A stretch of DNA of 64,000 nucleotides from Pseudoduganella danionis (lineage in GTDB: Bacteria; Pseudomonadota; Gammaproteobacteria; Burkholderiales; Burkholderiaceae_D). Position numbers and translations under genes: made by a program. Shown here in pieces: positions 26,770-36,261 of this stretch (position 1 is its first letter; every line of letters begins with the position of its first letter). The notes beneath the pieces are model-generated. The model was given only the letters and a program-made list of their open reading frames with translations. It made no database searches and was not told the origin of the DNA. The stretch is from the NCBI RefSeq assembly GCF_009720775.1, contig NZ_WNKW01000003.1, forward strand, positions 64,028 through 128,027, in the 5' to 3' direction.

Positions 26770-27810
26770 CTAGCCGTTGCACATTACGCGGTTGCGGCCC
26801 GCTTCCTTGGCTTGATAGAGCGCCTTGTCGGCGCGTGATACCAGCGTCGACGGTGTATCCAGGGTGTTTTCCGGCGGCGCCATGGCCACGCCTATGCTGA
26901 TGGTGAAGTGTATGCTTTCGCCCTTGTCGCCTTTGACTTCGAGCGCGGCGATTTCCTGGCGCAGCCGTTCCGCCGCGCTAGTGGCGACCTCGATCGAGGT
27001 TTCCGGCATCAGCAGCACAAATTCCTCGCCGCCGAAACGCGAAGCCATATCGATATTGCGCACGCCCTCGGCCAGTGCCCGCGCAACGGCGATGATGACG
27101 CGGTCACCGGCTTCGTGGCCGTACTGATCGTTGACGTTCTTGAAGTGGTCGATGTCGGCCATCAGCAGCGACAGCGGGTGGCCGAAGCGGCGGCCACGAT
27201 CCAGCTCGCGGTTGATCTGCTCCGTCATGCGGCGGCGGTTACCTATGCCGGTCAGCGGATCGGTGGTGGCCAGCTGCTCGAGTTTGGCGTTGGCCTGCAT
27301 CAGTTCCTGCGTACGTTGCAGCACGCGTGCTTCCAGCTGGTTGCGCTCGTCGTGCAAAGCATCGAGCGTCACCCGGCGCGAGCGCAGCGCAAAAATCAAC
27401 GCGGAGATCAGCAAACCCTGCAGAATGATCAGACTGCCGCCGAGCAGGATCTGCCACCAGTAGCGCTCGAAGATGGAAGCCGAAGCGTCTGGCCAGCTGG
27501 CCGTAGTAGGATGCTGGGCCAGATTGGCGCGCGGTTGCACGGGCTGGCGCGGCACCAGGCCCCCGGCATTATCCGGCGCCGCAGGGATGGGCAGGCGCAG
27601 GCTGTCGCCATTGCGCCACTGGCGCCGTTGCGGAGCGGTTTTTTCCGTCAGCTGCTGGCGTAGTTCGTGCAGATATTCGCGCACGGGCAAACGTTTCGGG
27701 AGTAGCTCGCCGGCGCTAGTTGGTAGCGGAAGACTGCATATACTCAGCAGCGCCATAGCGCACAGCCAGGTGGCGCTGGGGCGGGCGAGAGGGCGGCGCT
27801 GGTGTGGCAT
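26770..27810 (-). CDS. Membrane-bound diguanylate cyclase (GGDEF protein)
   Basis: The 346-residue product has a signal or first membrane segment (residues 14-33), a short periplasmic region, a second membrane segment (about 118-140), a brief coiled coil, and a GGDEF domain (about 180-345). The active-site motif is GGEEF, and an RxxD inhibitory site (RNID) lies five residues before it. It is therefore predicted to make cyclic di-GMP and to be product-inhibited. No recognised sensor domain fills the periplasmic part. It is convergent with maiA. An inverted repeat lies just upstream (27837-27867). Confidence 0.9.
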   Translation of the reverse strand: MPHQRRPLARPSATWLCAMALLSICSLPLPTSAGELLPKRLPVREYLHELRQQLTEKTAPQRRQWRNGDSLRLPIPAAPDNAGGLVPRQPVQPRANLAQHPTTASWPDASASIFERYWWQILLGGSLIILQGLLISALIFALRSRRVTLDALHDERNQLEARVLQRTQELMQANAKLEQLATTDPLTGIGNRRRMTEQINRELDRGRRFGHPLSLLMADIDHFKNVNDQYGHEAGDRVIIAVARALAEGVRNIDMASRFGGEEFVLLMPETSIEVATSAAERLRQEIAALEVKGDKGESIHFTISIGVAMAPPENTLDTPSTLVSRADKALYQAKEAGRNRVMCNG

Positions 27811-27836
27811 GCTGACCTGCTTGAGTGGCAGTGGTG

Positions 27837-27867
27837 GCTAGACTATTAATGATGAATTGAGTCTAGC
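27837..27867. repeat. Inverted repeat upstream of the diguanylate cyclase gene
   Basis: Perfect 8-base arms GCTAGACT (27837-27844) and AGTCTAGC (27860-27867) flank a 15-base AT-rich centre, 27-57 bases before the minus-strand ATG. It may be an operator or a hairpin in the leader. There is no adjacent T-run, so it is not a clear terminator for the ABC operon that ends at 27933. Confidence 0.5.
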
Positions 27868-27932
27868 ATGCTTTGTAGGGATGTGCTTTTAGCGTTGTGG
27901 TAAAGCTGTTGCATACGCCACAGCGTAGCGGC

Positions 27933-29099
27933 TCAAGCGGCACGCAGGGCGTCGACGATGGGCATGCGGGCCGCGCGCAGCGCAGGCAGGAAGCCGCCTA
28001 TGCCGCCCATGGCTAGCGAGAACAGCAAGGTTTTCACGATGATGGCACCAGTCAGACGGAAGCCGAAAGCCAGTTCTGAAAACGATTGGAAATTGGTGGT
28101 CGAGAAGGAGATGAACTGCATCAGCGAGGCGCAAGCCAGTCCCAGCGCACCGCCTACCACGGCCAGCAGCATGGATTCGCTGAGGAAGGCGGCCAGGATG
28201 CTGCGGCGCTGGAAGCCCAGTGCGCGCAAGGTGCCGATTTCGCCCACACGGTTGGCCACCGAGGCATACATGGTGATGGTGGCGCCTATCATGGCGCCGA
28301 TGGAGAAGATCACGGACAGGATCAGACCCAGCACGCTGATGAAGGTAGACAGGGCTTTGGATTGGTCGGCATAGAAGGTCTGCTCGCGTTTGGCGTCGAG
28401 CGTCAGGCGCTGGTCATTCTCGATATCGTGCTTGAATTGCTCGAAATGGCGGCTATCGGCCAGCCGCAGCACCATGGCGGAATAGGCATTGCGGCGGAAG
28501 GCCGGCATGAGCTGGTCGGCATCGCCCCAGATTTCCGAGTCGAAGCCGCTGTTGCCGGCGTCGTACAGACCTACCACGGTCCACTCGCGCTGGCCGAAGC
28601 GGATCTTCTCGCCTATGCCGGCGCCGTTGAAGCGGCGCGCAACGCTGGCGCCTGCAATGATTTCCGAAGCACCGGAACGGAACATGCGGCCTGCCGTCAG
28701 TTTCACCTGCGGGCGCAGCGTCAGCGCGTCGTGCGCGATGCCGCGGATGATCACGTTGGACGGCTTGCCCGAGTCGCGCTTGATCAGCGAAATCAGCACC
28801 ACGGTTTCCCTGGATAGCCATGGCTGTCCCGTTGCATCGCGCGCGATGGCGGGGTGGCTGGCGGCGATGTTGGCCTGCACCCGGTCGATAAAACTCTGGA
28901 CTTCCGTCTCAGCCCCGCGCCGCACCAGTACCACGTTATCGTATTCGCCGGTGGTCACCATGGTGTTGCGCAGCCCTTCGTCCAGCATCAGCACGGTGGC
29001 AAATACAAACACCACCAGCGCCAGACCGGCAGCCGTGAGCGCCGTAGTCAGGCGGCGTGCCCACAGATTGCGTGCCACGTAGGACAGTGGAATCTTCAT
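27933..29099 (-). CDS. ABC transporter permease, MacB/FtsX-like (second permease)
   Basis: The 388-residue product has the MacB-type layout: one N-terminal membrane segment (about residues 18-40), a large periplasmic domain (about 41-265) and three C-terminal membrane segments (about 270-380) forming the FtsX domain. It is the last gene of the four-gene exporter operon, and its start overlaps the stop of the first permease by 4 bases. The two permeases are different proteins, so the transporter is probably a heterodimer powered by the separate ATPase. The substrate is unknown. Confidence 0.88.
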   Translation of the reverse strand: MKIPLSYVARNLWARRLTTALTAAGLALVVFVFATVLMLDEGLRNTMVTTGEYDNVVLVRRGAETEVQSFIDRVQANIAASHPAIARDATGQPWLSRETVVLISLIKRDSGKPSNVIIRGIAHDALTLRPQVKLTAGRMFRSGASEIIAGASVARRFNGAGIGEKIRFGQREWTVVGLYDAGNSGFDSEIWGDADQLMPAFRRNAYSAMVLRLADSRHFEQFKHDIENDQRLTLDAKREQTFYADQSKALSTFISVLGLILSVIFSIGAMIGATITMYASVANRVGEIGTLRALGFQRRSILAAFLSESMLLAVVGGALGLACASLMQFISFSTTNFQSFSELAFGFRLTGAIIVKTLLFSLAMGGIGGFLPALRAARMPIVDALRAA

Positions 29100-30253
29100 C
29101 CTATGCTCCGCAGGCCGTCGACGATGCTGATGCGCACGGCGCGTATGGTGGGCGCTATCGCGGCCACGGCGCCTATCACCAGCGCGGCAGCTACTTGCAG
29201 CAGCACCGTCAACTGGGACACCTGAAACACGGGGAACATGGTGCCCATGACTTTGCCGAGGAAGACGGCGAAGGGGAATAGCAGGGCTATGCCTATGGCC
29301 GCGCCTACCAGTGCCAGCAGCATGGATTCGCCGAAGATCATCAGCGAAAGAAAGCCGGGGCCGAAGCCGAGTGCCTTGAGCGTGGCATATTCGCCCAGAC
29401 GTTCGCGTGCGCTCATGGCCATGGTGTTGGCCATCACGGCTGCAATGATGATGATCACCACGAAGGACACCACACGGATGGCCACGACGATGGCTTCCGA
29501 CATGGAGACGAAGCTGAGCTGGAAGGCTTTCTCTGTTTCGGTCAGCGTTTCGGCCAGCGAGTTGGCGAATTCCTTATCCACGGCGGCGGAAATGGCGGCG
29601 GCGTTCTCCGGCTGGTTGATCTGCACTACATACACGCCGATCTGATTGGCACGGCGCGGTATGATCTTCTTGATGGTTTCGTTGACGTAGTCCCAGTGGA
29701 AGAACAGGGTGGCCGTATTGGTGCTGCTCTGGCGGCCATCGTAAATGCCGCGCACGACGAGCTCCCAGTTGCCGGGATAGATGGTGCCTTTGAGGGGGAT
29801 GGTGTCGCCCACCTTGAAGCCATACTGGTCGGCCAGCTTGCGCCCGACAATGCAGCCCTTGCGATCATGCAGGAAGGCGGCGCGCTGCTCGGCGGGCAGC
29901 AGATAGTCGGGGTAGATATTCAGGTAGCTCTCGCCCGAGACAGCGAATTGTGCGAAGAAATTCTTGGGGTCTTTGTAGATGCCCTGGAACCAGTTGGCAT
30001 AGCCCACGCCCGTCACGCCGGGCACGGCGCGGATGCGCGCCTGGTAGGACAGCGGCAGGGGGAACACCAGCGAGGTTTTGTTGCGGGTGACCAGGGTGGT
30101 ATTCGAAGCGCCTTCGGAACCGGCATACCATGCGTCTACCACCGTCTGCAGCAGGCCGAAGGAAAAGATCGCCACCACCAGACCGAGCACTGTCAGGCCC
30201 GTGCGCAGCTTGTGGCGCATGGCGTTCTTGATGATCAGCCGCAGCGAATACAT
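29096..30253 (-). CDS. ABC transporter permease, MacB/FtsX-like (first permease)
   Basis: The 385-residue product has an N-terminal membrane segment (about residues 16-38), a periplasmic domain, and a C-terminal FtsX domain with three membrane segments that includes [15 protein letters not shown]. It lies 4 bases after the ATPase gene and overlaps the next permease gene. Together with the adaptor it resembles MacAB-type or DevBCA-type efflux systems, which act with an outer-membrane channel encoded elsewhere. Confidence 0.88.
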   Translation of the reverse strand: MYSLRLIIKNAMRHKLRTGLTVLGLVVAIFSFGLLQTVVDAWYAGSEGASNTTLVTRNKTSLVFPLPLSYQARIRAVPGVTGVGYANWFQGIYKDPKNFFAQFAVSGESYLNIYPDYLLPAEQRAAFLHDRKGCIVGRKLADQYGFKVGDTIPLKGTIYPGNWELVVRGIYDGRQSSTNTATLFFHWDYVNETIKKIIPRRANQIGVYVVQINQPENAAAISAAVDKEFANSLAETLTETEKAFQLSFVSMSEAIVVAIRVVSFVVIIIIAAVMANTMAMSARERLGEYATLKALGFGPGFLSLMIFGESMLLALVGAAIGIALLFPFAVFLGKVMGTMFPVFQVSQLTVLLQVAAALVIGAVAAIAPTIRAVRISIVDGLRSIG

Positions 30254-30257
30254 GGTG

Positions 30258-30947
30258 TCAGGCTGCCTGTCCGGCGATCAGTTCGCCCTTTTCCAGATGG
30301 ATCAATGTGCGCGCCTGCGCTGCCGCTGCCGCATCGTGGGTCACCATGATGATGGTCTTGCCCAGTTGCTGGTTGAGCTGCTGCAGCAGGGCCAGAATCT
30401 CGCTGGCCGAGGCGCGGTCCAGATCGCCCGTCGGTTCGTCCGCCACGATCAGCGTAGGATCAGTGACGATGGCGCGCGCAATGGCCACGCGCTGCTGCTG
30501 GCCGCCGGACAGTTCGTTGGGCGTGTGGTCCATGCGGTCGGCCAGATTGACCATGGCCAGCGTCAGTTCCACCCGCTCGCGCCGTTCGCGCCGCGACAGG
30601 GGTGTGAGCAGCAGCGGCAGTTCCACGTTTTCATAGGCCGTCATCACCGGCATCAGATTGTAAAACTGGAAAATGAAGCCCACGTTCTGGGCGCGCCAGC
30701 GCGCGAGGTCCGATTCGCCCATGCCGGCGATATCGAGGCCGTTGATGCGCAATACGCCGCTATCGGGTTTGTCGATACCGGCGATCAGATTGAGCAAGGT
30801 GCTCTTGCCCGAGCCGGAAGGTCCCATCAGCGCGGCAAATTCGCCGGCCGGAATATTCAGGCTGATATCGCGCAGCACTTCCACCACCTGATCGCCACGG
30901 CGGTAGGACTTGACCAGATGTTCTATCAATACCAGTGGTTCGCTCAT
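30258..30947 (-). CDS. ABC transporter ATP-binding protein, MacB/LolD type
   Basis: The 229-residue product has Walker [10 protein letters not shown] near residue 41, the signature [15 protein letters not shown] near 145 and Walker [11 protein letters not shown]. This short stand-alone ATPase belongs to the LolD/MacB/FtsE group that works with FtsX-type permeases and drives conformational change rather than transmembrane passage. It sits between the adaptor and permease genes with 4-6 base gaps. Confidence 0.93.
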   Translation of the reverse strand: MSEPLVLIEHLVKSYRRGDQVVEVLRDISLNIPAGEFAALMGPSGSGKSTLLNLIAGIDKPDSGVLRINGLDIAGMGESDLARWRAQNVGFIFQFYNLMPVMTAYENVELPLLLTPLSRRERRERVELTLAMVNLADRMDHTPNELSGGQQQRVAIARAIVTDPTLIVADEPTGDLDRASASEILALLQQLNQQLGKTIIMVTHDAAAAAQARTLIHLEKGELIAGQAA

Positions 30948-30953
30948 GGCGGC

Positions 30954-32168
30954 CTATTTCTTGTTCAGGCTAACGGCTGCACCGTCGTGCAGCTTGGCGT
31001 CCGGCGTCAGCACCACCTTGTCGCCCGCCTTCACGCCCCGGATTTCCACCAGTTCGCCCAGCTTGCGCCCCTGGGTGACGGCCACCTGTCTGACCTTTTC
31101 GCCGTCCAGCACGAACAGCACGGATTTGCCGTCACGCGAGGCGATGGCGGCCGCCTGCACGCTGGTCACGGCCTGCCGGTCTTCCGGTGGCACGGCTTTG
31201 GAGAGGAAGGCCACTTTGGCGCTCATATCGGGCAGCACGCGCGCATCGCGCTCGCTAAAGCGCACTTTTACGAGCAAAGTGGCTTTGCTGCGGTCTATGG
31301 TCGGTACCATGCGCGAGACGGTGCCGGCCAGATGCAGTTCGGGGAAGGCATCGAGCGTGATGTCGGCTGGCTGGTCGACGCGGATCTTGCTCAGATTCGA
31401 CTCGGACACGTCCGCTTCCACTTCCAGCGTGCTCATGTCGGCGATGGTGACGACGGCGCCCTTGCTGTCGGCGGCGGACGAGTAGGGCGTGATGTTGTCG
31501 CCCACGTTGGCGTTCTTGGTCAGCACCACGCCATCGAAGGGGGCGCGGATCAGTGTCTGGTCCAGCGCCACCTGTGCTACCTGCGCGCTGGCGCGCGCCG
31601 CAGCGATGGCCGCCTGATAGCCGGCGATATTGGCTTTGGCCTTGCTCAGGCGGGCCTGCGCCGCATCATAGGCCGAGGCCGTAATGAATTTCTGCGCCAG
31701 CAGTTCGCCCGTGCGCTTGAAATTGGCCTGCGCATCGGCCAGCTCGGCCTGGCCCTGTTCCAGATTGGCCTGCGCCACCTTGATATTCGCCTGCGCTTGA
31801 CCCAGTGTGGCCGAGACGTCGCGGTTTTCTAGCCGGGCGATGATCTCGTCCTTCTTGACGGCGCTGCCTTCCAGTACGCCCAGCCATTCCAGCCGGCCGG
31901 TGGCTTTCGAGGACAGCGAGGCTTTACGCTGGGCCACCACATAGCCGGTAGCGTTGAGCAGGGTGTAGCTCTGGGACGGGTAGGACTGGGCAACGGTAAC
32001 GGTTTCCACGCTGGCACTGCCGTTGATCTGTTTGCTGGCGATGGCGGCCACGGCCAGCAGCACGGCACCAGCAAGGACGGGCCTGACCCAGCGCCGGCGT
32101 GCGGGACGCGCACTGGCTGTGGCGGGATTGCGTTCGATCTTGAGTTTGGAAATATCGGGAGCGGTCAC
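30954..32168 (-). CDS. Periplasmic adaptor (HlyD/RND-MFP family) of the ABC efflux operon
   Basis: The 404-residue product has one N-terminal membrane anchor (about residues 28-47), a lipoyl/barrel-sandwich domain split by a helical hairpin rich in AQA repeats (about 110-200), and a C-terminal beta-barrel part. Such adaptors bridge an inner-membrane ABC exporter to an outer-membrane channel. GTG 32168 is chosen because AGAGG lies shortly before it. An upstream TTG at 32225 would add 19 residues of uncertain value. It is the first gene of the operon. Confidence 0.88.
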   Translation of the reverse strand: MTAPDISKLKIERNPATASARPARRRWVRPVLAGAVLLAVAAIASKQINGSASVETVTVAQSYPSQSYTLLNATGYVVAQRKASLSSKATGRLEWLGVLEGSAVKKDEIIARLENRDVSATLGQAQANIKVAQANLEQGQAELADAQANFKRTGELLAQKFITASAYDAAQARLSKAKANIAGYQAAIAAARASAQVAQVALDQTLIRAPFDGVVLTKNANVGDNITPYSSAADSKGAVVTIADMSTLEVEADVSESNLSKIRVDQPADITLDAFPELHLAGTVSRMVPTIDRSKATLLVKVRFSERDARVLPDMSAKVAFLSKAVPPEDRQAVTSVQAAAIASRDGKSVLFVLDGEKVRQVAVTQGRKLGELVEIRGVKAGDKVVLTPDAKLHDGAAVSLNKK

Positions 32169-32296
32169 GCCTGCCTCTGCATTAGGGTCTAAGGGTGCCT
32201 CAAATAGTGCTGCAAAATTATGCAAACATCAAGCGCGCCGGATTGGCGCAGCATCCAATGCGGGCGCGTTCATCGCCGCTGCTGACGTGCACAGGC

Positions 32297-32340
32297 AAAA
32301 AAACACGGCGTACCGTAGAGACTCTACGGTACGCCGTCTT
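32297..32340 (-). terminator. Strong intrinsic terminator after the PEP-CTERM gene (33-base palindrome)
   Basis: Perfect 16-base arms (32305-32320 and 32322-32337) flank a single central base. On the minus strand the stem is followed within two bases by seven T residues (complement of 32298-32304). It lies about 20 bases beyond the stop of the PEP-CTERM gene and upstream of the ABC efflux operon, so it insulates the two. Confidence 0.9.
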
Positions 32341-32360
32341 AACAGGAGAGATGCGCCGGA

Positions 32361-32897
32361 TTACTTGGCTTTGCGGCGACGGGCCAGCAGACCCATCAGG
32401 CCAAGGCCACCCAGCATCATGGCGTAGCTTTCTGGTTCTGGTACAGCAGCGGTCACGTTGGTGACTTTGAACTGGATGTCGTTGTAATCACGGTCGCCAC
32501 CGCCATACAGATCTTCAAAACCTACCACGGCGGTGTTGTTGCTGGTCTGGGTTACGGCAGCGTGGAACACGTTGTCCTTGTTGACGGAAGCGGGGCCCAT
32601 GTAGAAGTTGTCACCGGTGTTGTCGACATGGATGCTGAAATTCAGGATGGTGCCGGCATTGTAGGTGCCCAGATCGATGGTGGTGCCGTTGGCGGTGTGA
32701 TGGCCGCTGAACAGTTGGGTACCGGAATTGTCGAAGAACACCACGTCGTTGTAGCCAGCATCGGAACCGAGGAAGGTTGCGGTGACCGCACCCGTGTCTT
32801 TAACAACGATCTTGCTGCCGACGATGGCAACGTTAGCTTGGGCGGTCAGGGTAGCACCCAGCAGGGCGGCCAGCAGCAACGATTTTTTGAACAGCAT
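32361..32897 (-). CDS. PEP-CTERM protein with DUF4114-like domain
   Basis: The 178-residue product has a signal peptide (residues 1-21, ending TAQAN), a beta-rich domain with a DUF4114-type motif (GFEDLYGGGDRDYNDIQF, about 128-145), and a C-terminal PEP-CTERM signal (VPEPESYAMML, hydrophobic helix, RRRKAK). It is predicted to be exported and processed by an exosortase. ATG 32897 follows GGAGAACA, a reasonable ribosome site. A strong terminator follows the gene. Confidence 0.9.
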   Translation of the reverse strand: MLFKKSLLLAALLGATLTAQANVAIVGSKIVVKDTGAVTATFLGSDAGYNDVVFFDNSGTQLFSGHHTANGTTIDLGTYNAGTILNFSIHVDNTGDNFYMGPASVNKDNVFHAAVTQTSNNTAVVGFEDLYGGGDRDYNDIQFKVTNVTAAVPEPESYAMMLGGLGLMGLLARRRKAK

Positions 32898-33102
32898 TGT
32901 TTGTTCTCCGGTAACGATTATTGAATGAGAGAATCTTATCCGAAGATACATTGAGTTGTCAAAATTATTTTTAAGATTCCCTTAATGCAATTTTTTGATG
33001 AGTTACAGCGGCGCTATCGTGCGGCCCCTGAACGGGTTGGCAGAAGGGGGGAACGGAGGTTGGGCTACAATTTCGTCTTTTGCTAGAAGGTTTGCAGCTC
33101 CT

Positions 33103-33942
33103 ATGACCATTCCTGCCCATTTTCGTGCTGCATTGAATCGTGCCGATGTGTCGTGGCGCCCGCTACTCGTGCAGGGGCTGGAAGCCATCATGGCGGCCAC
33201 GCCCGACTATCTGCCACAACTGGCTGAGGACGACTACCTGCCCACTGAACAGCGCCTGTTCGCAGCGTTTGAACTGCCGCTCGAGCAGGTGCGCTATGTG
33301 CTGGTGGGGGAGGGGCCATATCCGCGTGCTGCCAGTGCCACCGGCGTCAGCTTCATGGATGGGGCGGTGGGCAGCCTGTGGTCGGACCAGTTGGGCGGCG
33401 GCTTGTCCAAGCCTGTAAATAAAGCCACTTCGCTGCGCAATTTCATGAAAATGCTGCTGGTGGCGGATGGTCAACTTGATCTGGATGACACTGGCACCGT
33501 AGCCATGGCCGGTATCGCCGTGCGTGCCCAGCAGGGCAGCGGCAGCCATATCCTCACGCTGGCCGAGTTGCAGGATAAATTAACCGAGCAGGGGTTTCTG
33601 TTGCTGAACGCAGCGCTGGTGTTCCGCCATCACGTTGCGCCGGTCAAAGATGCCCGTGCCTGGCTGCCGTTTTTCGAGACGGTGATGGCGGGGCTGGCCG
33701 AACAGGCCAGAGTGGTGCCGACACTGATACTGTGGGGAAAAATTGCGGAAACACTCAGCAAACTGCCGTTGATGCAGAAATTCCCGCAGATACGTGCCGA
33801 ACATCCCTACAACCTGAGTTTTATTGGCAATGCTGACATGCATGCATTGTTCGGGCCCATGAAGCTGCTGCAGGGGCGGGCGGGGCAGCCGGCGCCAGCG
33901 GCTGGCGGGCAGACTTTTTTAAAGTTTGATATACTTGACTAA
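33103..33942 (+). CDS. Uracil-DNA glycosylase family homologue with degenerate catalytic motif
   Basis: The 279-residue product follows the family-1 uracil-DNA glycosylase fold: a water-activating motif region (VGEGPYPRAASATGVSF near residue 67), the LLLNAALVFRHH segment, and the HPYNLSF region near the C terminus (counterpart of HPSPLS). In active Ung the first motif is GQDPYH, where Asp is the catalytic base. Here it reads GEGPYP, so the Asp and His are missing. The protein may therefore be inactive as a glycosylase or have changed specificity. ATG 33103 is chosen because upstream in-frame codons show no family similarity. Its 3' end overlaps the IscR operator of the isc operon. Confidence 0.75.
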   Translation: MTIPAHFRAALNRADVSWRPLLVQGLEAIMAATPDYLPQLAEDDYLPTEQRLFAAFELPLEQVRYVLVGEGPYPRAASATGVSFMDGAVGSLWSDQLGGGLSKPVNKATSLRNFMKMLLVADGQLDLDDTGTVAMAGIAVRAQQGSGSHILTLAELQDKLTEQGFLLLNAALVFRHHVAPVKDARAWLPFFETVMAGLAEQARVVPTLILWGKIAETLSKLPLMQKFPQIRAEHPYNLSFIGNADMHALFGPMKLLQGRAGQPAPAAGGQTFLKFDILD

Positions 33943-33955
33943 TTCGATCAACTAA
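33931..33955 (+). promoter_or_regulatory. IscR type 1 operator of the isc operon
   Basis: The stretch starts ATACTTGACTAATTC and continues GATCAACTAA. It matches 22 of 25 positions of the E. coli type 1 IscR consensus (ATASYYGACT, RWWW, YAGTCRRSTAT), by eye. It overlaps the stop codon of the glycosylase homologue and lies 55-80 bases upstream of iscR. This supports negative autoregulation of the operon by [2Fe-2S]-IscR, as known in E. coli. Confidence 0.7.
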
Positions 33956-34009
33956 TCCGCTTATTCAGGGATGCTGAGCGGTCGATATTTTAACCCAACC
34001 GAGGTAGTG

Positions 34010-34486
34010 ATGCGTCTGACCACCAAAGGCCGTTTTGCTGTGACTGCGATGATAGATCTGGCTCTACGCCAGGGCAAAGGTCCCGTCACGCTGTCCGGCA
34101 TCAGCCAGCGTCAGGACATTTCTCTGTCCTATCTTGAGCAATTATTCGGCAAACTGCGCCGCCACGAGATCGTCGAATCCATCCGTGGCCCCGGCGGCGG
34201 CTACAGTCTGGCGCGCCGCGCCGACAAGGTCACCGTGGCCGACATCATCATCGCCGTGGACGAGCCGCTGGACGCCACTCAGTGTGGCGGCAAGGAAAAC
34301 TGCCACGGCGCCGACATCGCCAGCGGCGCGCGCTGCATGACCCACGAGCTGTGGGCCACTTTGAATGAAAAAATGGTTGATTACCTCGATTCCGTATCTT
34401 TGCAGGATCTGGTCGATCAGCAGAAGTTGAAGAACGCTGAACAGAACGTCGTGGTGCTGCACCGCAATCACGCCGCTCACGGTTGA
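34010..34486 (+). CDS. iscR: IscR, iron-sulfur cluster-sensing Rrf2-family regulator
   Basis: The 158-residue product has the Rrf2 winged helix with [19 protein letters not shown] at its N terminus and [11 protein letters not shown] in the wing, plus the three cluster-binding cysteines of IscR in [18 protein letters not shown] (about residues 92-109). Loaded with [2Fe-2S] it represses the isc operon, and apo-IscR can activate other genes. ATG 34010 gives the standard start. It is the first gene of the isc operon, with the operator described at 33931-33955. Confidence 0.95.
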   Translation: MRLTTKGRFAVTAMIDLALRQGKGPVTLSGISQRQDISLSYLEQLFGKLRRHEIVESIRGPGGGYSLARRADKVTVADIIIAVDEPLDATQCGGKENCHGADIASGARCMTHELWATLNEKMVDYLDSVSLQDLVDQQKLKNAEQNVVVLHRNHAAHG

Positions 34487-34511
34487 GCGACCCCTAACCC
34501 GGAGTTACCAG

Positions 34512-35768
34512 ATGAACGCCCCTGAAAAAAATATCGCGCCTGTACAGTTCCAGACGGCCCCGCATTTCCCTATCTATATGGACTACTCGGCTACTACGCC
34601 GATCGATCCACGTGTGGCCGACCAGATGATTCCTTACCTGCGCGAACAGTTCGGTAATCCTGCTTCGCGTAGCCACATGTACGGCTGGACGGCAGAGAAA
34701 GCCGTGGAAGAGGCACGCGGCCACGTGGCTGCGCTGGTGAATGCCGATGCGCGCGAAATCATCTGGACTTCGGGCGCGACCGAATCGAACAATCTGGCGA
34801 TCAAGGGCGCGGCGCAGTTCTACAAGACCAAGGGCAAGCACATCATCACCGTGAAAACCGAGCACAAATCGGTGCTGGACACGGTGCGCGAACTGGAGCG
34901 TATCGGCTTCGAAGCCACCTATCTGGAACCGCAGGACAACGGCCTGATCACCATCGAACAGCTGACCGCCGCCATCCGTCCGGACACCATTCTGGTTTCC
35001 GTGATGCTGGTGAATAACGAGATCGGCGTGATCCAGCCGATCGACGAAATCGGCGCGCTGTGCCGTTCGAAAGGCATCATCTTCCACTGCGACGCGGCCC
35101 AGGCAACGGGCAAAGTGGCGATCGATCTGCAGAAGACCAAGGTCGATCTGATGACCTTCACCGCGCACAAAACCTATGGCCCAAAAGGTATCGGTGCCTT
35201 GTATGTGTGCCGCAAGCCGCGTGTGCGTATCGAAGCGCAGATGCACGGTGGTGGCCACGAGCGCGGCCTGCGTTCGGGCACGCTGCCGACCCACCAGATC
35301 GTGGGCATGGGCGAAGCCTTCCGCCTGGCCAAGGTCGAGATGGACGAAGAGATCGTGCGCATCAAGGCGCTGCGCGACCGTCTGGCCAAGGGACTGCAGG
35401 AAATCGAGGAGACCTATATCAATGGCGATATGGATCACCGCGTGCCGCATAACCTGAATGTCAGCTTCAACTATGTAGAAGGCGAATCGCTGATCATGGC
35501 GGTGAAAGATCTGGCCGTGTCGTCCGGTTCGGCCTGCACCTCGGCCAGTCTGGAGCCATCCTACGTGCTGCGCGCACTGGGCCGCAGTGATGAACTGGCA
35601 CACAGCTCGATCCGTTTCACCATCGGCCGCTTCACCACTGAAGCTGACATCGATTTCGCTGTCGATCTGATGAAATCCAAAGTGGGCAAGCTGCGCGAAC
35701 TGTCGCCACTGTGGGATATGTTCAAAGAGGGGATCGACATTAATTCGATCCAGTGGGCAGCGCACTAA
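34512..35768 (+). CDS. iscS: IscS cysteine desulfurase
   Basis: The 418-residue product carries the pyridoxal-phosphate lysine in [16 protein letters not shown] and the catalytic cysteine loop [17 protein letters not shown] near the C terminus. It removes sulfur from cysteine as persulfide and passes it to IscU and other acceptors. It is about 14 residues longer at the N terminus than E. coli IscS. It follows iscR by 25 bases. Confidence 0.97.
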   Translation: MNAPEKNIAPVQFQTAPHFPIYMDYSATTPIDPRVADQMIPYLREQFGNPASRSHMYGWTAEKAVEEARGHVAALVNADAREIIWTSGATESNNLAIKGAAQFYKTKGKHIITVKTEHKSVLDTVRELERIGFEATYLEPQDNGLITIEQLTAAIRPDTILVSVMLVNNEIGVIQPIDEIGALCRSKGIIFHCDAAQATGKVAIDLQKTKVDLMTFTAHKTYGPKGIGALYVCRKPRVRIEAQMHGGGHERGLRSGTLPTHQIVGMGEAFRLAKVEMDEEIVRIKALRDRLAKGLQEIEETYINGDMDHRVPHNLNVSFNYVEGESLIMAVKDLAVSSGSACTSASLEPSYVLRALGRSDELAHSSIRFTIGRFTTEADIDFAVDLMKSKVGKLRELSPLWDMFKEGIDINSIQWAAH

Positions 35769-35801
35769 TTTTTAAGAAATAGAGAACACAGGAGCACTAT
35801 C

Positions 35802-36191
35802 ATGGCTTACTCGGAAAAAGTACTCGATCACTACGAAAACCCGCGCAACGTGGGCGCCTTCGAAAAAGGCGATGACAGCGTTGGCACCGGCATGGTGGGC
35901 GCACCTGCTTGCGGCGACGTGATGAAGCTGCAGATCAAAGTGGGCGCCGACGGCAAGATCGAAGACGCGAAATTCAAGACCTATGGCTGCGGTTCGGCCA
36001 TCGCTTCCAGCTCGCTGGTAACGGAATGGGTCAAGGGCAAAACGCTGGATCAGGCGCTGGCCATCAAGAACACGGAAATCGCTGAAGAACTGGCACTGCC
36101 ACCGGTGAAAATCCACTGCTCGATTCTGGCCGAAGACGCCATCAAGGCAGCAGTTCTGGACTACCAGAACAAACATCCGGCTAGCGCCTAA
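35802..36191 (+). CDS. iscU: IscU iron-sulfur cluster scaffold
   Basis: The 129-residue product has the three scaffold cysteines ([11 protein letters not shown] near 37, [12 protein letters not shown] near 63, [11 protein letters not shown] near 106) and the LPPVK motif recognised by HscA just before the third. Clusters are assembled on it with sulfur from IscS and released by HscA/HscB. Confidence 0.97.
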   Translation: MAYSEKVLDHYENPRNVGAFEKGDDSVGTGMVGAPACGDVMKLQIKVGADGKIEDAKFKTYGCGSAIASSSLVTEWVKGKTLDQALAIKNTEIAEELALPPVKIHCSILAEDAIKAAVLDYQNKHPASA

Positions 36192-36221
36192 GTTTGCTGA
36201 GCTCCGGCTCGTTATACAATC

Positions 36222-36250
36222 ACGCCGCCGCCACCTTCGTGGCGCGGCGC
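36222..36250 (+). other. GC-rich hairpin in the iscU-iscA gap
   Basis: Arms 36223-36234 (CGCCGCCGCCAC) and 36239-36249 (GTGGCGCGGCG) pair with one bulge around a CTTC tetraloop. The hairpin ends just before the iscA ribosome site (GGGAGAA). No T-run follows. It could modulate message stability or iscA translation (inference). Confidence 0.45.
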
Positions 36251-36261
36251 GGGAGAATCAA

